Shown: positions 63,286 through 64,000 of the stretch, one piece after another | Numbering within the stretch: position 1 is the stretch's first letter | Layout of the letters: each line of letters begins with the position of its first letter | NCBI GenBank assembly: GCA_051294375.1 | Contig: CM119266.1 | Coordinates: 5,693,053 to 5,757,052 of the forward strand | Direction: 5' to 3' | Length of the DNA stretch: 64,000 bases | DNA from: Paraspadella gotoi | Taxonomy: Eukaryota; Chaetognatha | Program-made: the position numbers and the translations under genes | The notes under the pieces: generated by a model | The model's input: only the letters and a program-made list of their open reading frames with translations | Databases searched by the model: none | What the model was told of the DNA's origin: nothing

Positions 63286-64000
63286 CTTTTCTCTAACTTT
63301 TTTGTATCGCTCAATCGATTACCTGGCTTTTTTCCCCTAAGAACCTAAGACGACGCATGTTTGGAATGTGCGAGGGGGGAAGGAGCGGGGGAGGGTGAAA
63401 GGGAGATGGTGAGGAGGGGGAGAATGCGAGTTGTTGAAATGTAAAATCTTACTTGTTCAAAACTTCGGCCTCTTTTTAGCGGCGTAAAGCAGTGGAATAC
63501 TAAAACTTCATTGAATGCACGTCTTTCGTTTATAATAAATTAGGCACGATGGCAAGAAAGCAACGTTTATTAGTATTGCCGAAAAACGACAGGATCACGC
63601 ACAAAATTTTGCTTAAAAGAAAAAAAAAATGAAAATACTTACTCCCTGCATTGAGATTCCAATGAATGAACGGTGTCGGCAACGGAGACCCAAAAAATAT
63701 CCAGGTTGGTGGGAAGGAAAAAAAAAAAAAAAAGAGGTGGAGACGAGAAAAAGCATAAAAATTTAATAACCTTGAACAACCAATAACATTCATCTTAATC
63801 TCGCCAAAATCGATTCTCGCATCCTTGTCACGACGCTGTTACACGTTTCTAACCATGATCCCCCCAGTCGGTGAATATCATTCATCAGCGTCAGAACACA
63901 CAACACAAAGCCGCGAAAAAAAAAAGAAAAGAAAATTCAGAAGTTATTTGCAATTATTTCCGATTTTTTTCTTCTTTTTTTTTTTTTGCCTCGCAACCTC
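63048..64000 (-). repeat. Second inverted-repeat unit, full reverse copy
   Basis: Reverse complement of about 39342-40292, running off the window end. It includes the ACGAGTTAATTTCCGG landmark (rc of about 40165) and the CTTACTCCCTGCATTGAG landmark (rc of about 39683-39700). It joins copy B at TGCGGGA|GTC with no gap. Confidence 0.88.

Overview
The window is animal genomic DNA: intron-rich, AT-rich and full of (GA)n/(CT)n microsatellites, with eight runs of N. An arthropod is my best guess, from the overall look and not from any diagnostic gene. There is no bacterial-type gene density, and no tRNA, rRNA or transposase that I can recognise. Most long open frames are simple-sequence shadows; the real coding content is a few short spliced exons.

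Layout: (1) 1-5452 is a large inverted repeat (arms 1-1431 and 4008-5452) whose spacer holds three N gaps. (2) 5453-14204 is single-copy sequence with a candidate minus-strand gene of unknown family (exons at 8356-8132, 7807-7698, 6492-6456 and perhaps 6153-5873) plus several minisatellites. (3) 14205-37612 is 'copy A', which carries the 3' half of a minus-strand SOWAH-family ankyrin-repeat gene. (4) 37613-39341 is single-copy sequence. (5) 39342-40893 is a second inverted repeat around a gap. (6) 40919-63047 is 'copy B', a near-complete direct repeat of copy A. It is full of single-base insertions and deletions and lacks a 2.5 kb block present in A. (7) 63048-64000 is a reverse-complement copy of about 39342-40292.

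The one confidently recognised gene is the SOWAH homologue. Its exons, in transcription order, are 26332-26246 (first ankyrin repeat), a 6-nt microexon at 21901-21896, 18548-18476 (second repeat) and 16945-16587 (end of repeat plus a Ser/Pro-rich tail and stop). A 3-nt exon at 37468-37466 may precede them. The phases all agree, and the microexon restores an exact 33-residue ankyrin spacing. The N-terminal half is not recognised and probably lies beyond the resolved sequence. In copy B the three larger exons all differ in length from A by amounts that break the frame.

The repeat geometry (10-N and 25-N gaps, inverted pieces beside gaps, and an insertion-biased second copy) suggests assembly or gap-filling artefacts or unmerged haplotypes more than a real 22 kb tandem duplication. 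A real duplication cannot be excluded from sequence alone.
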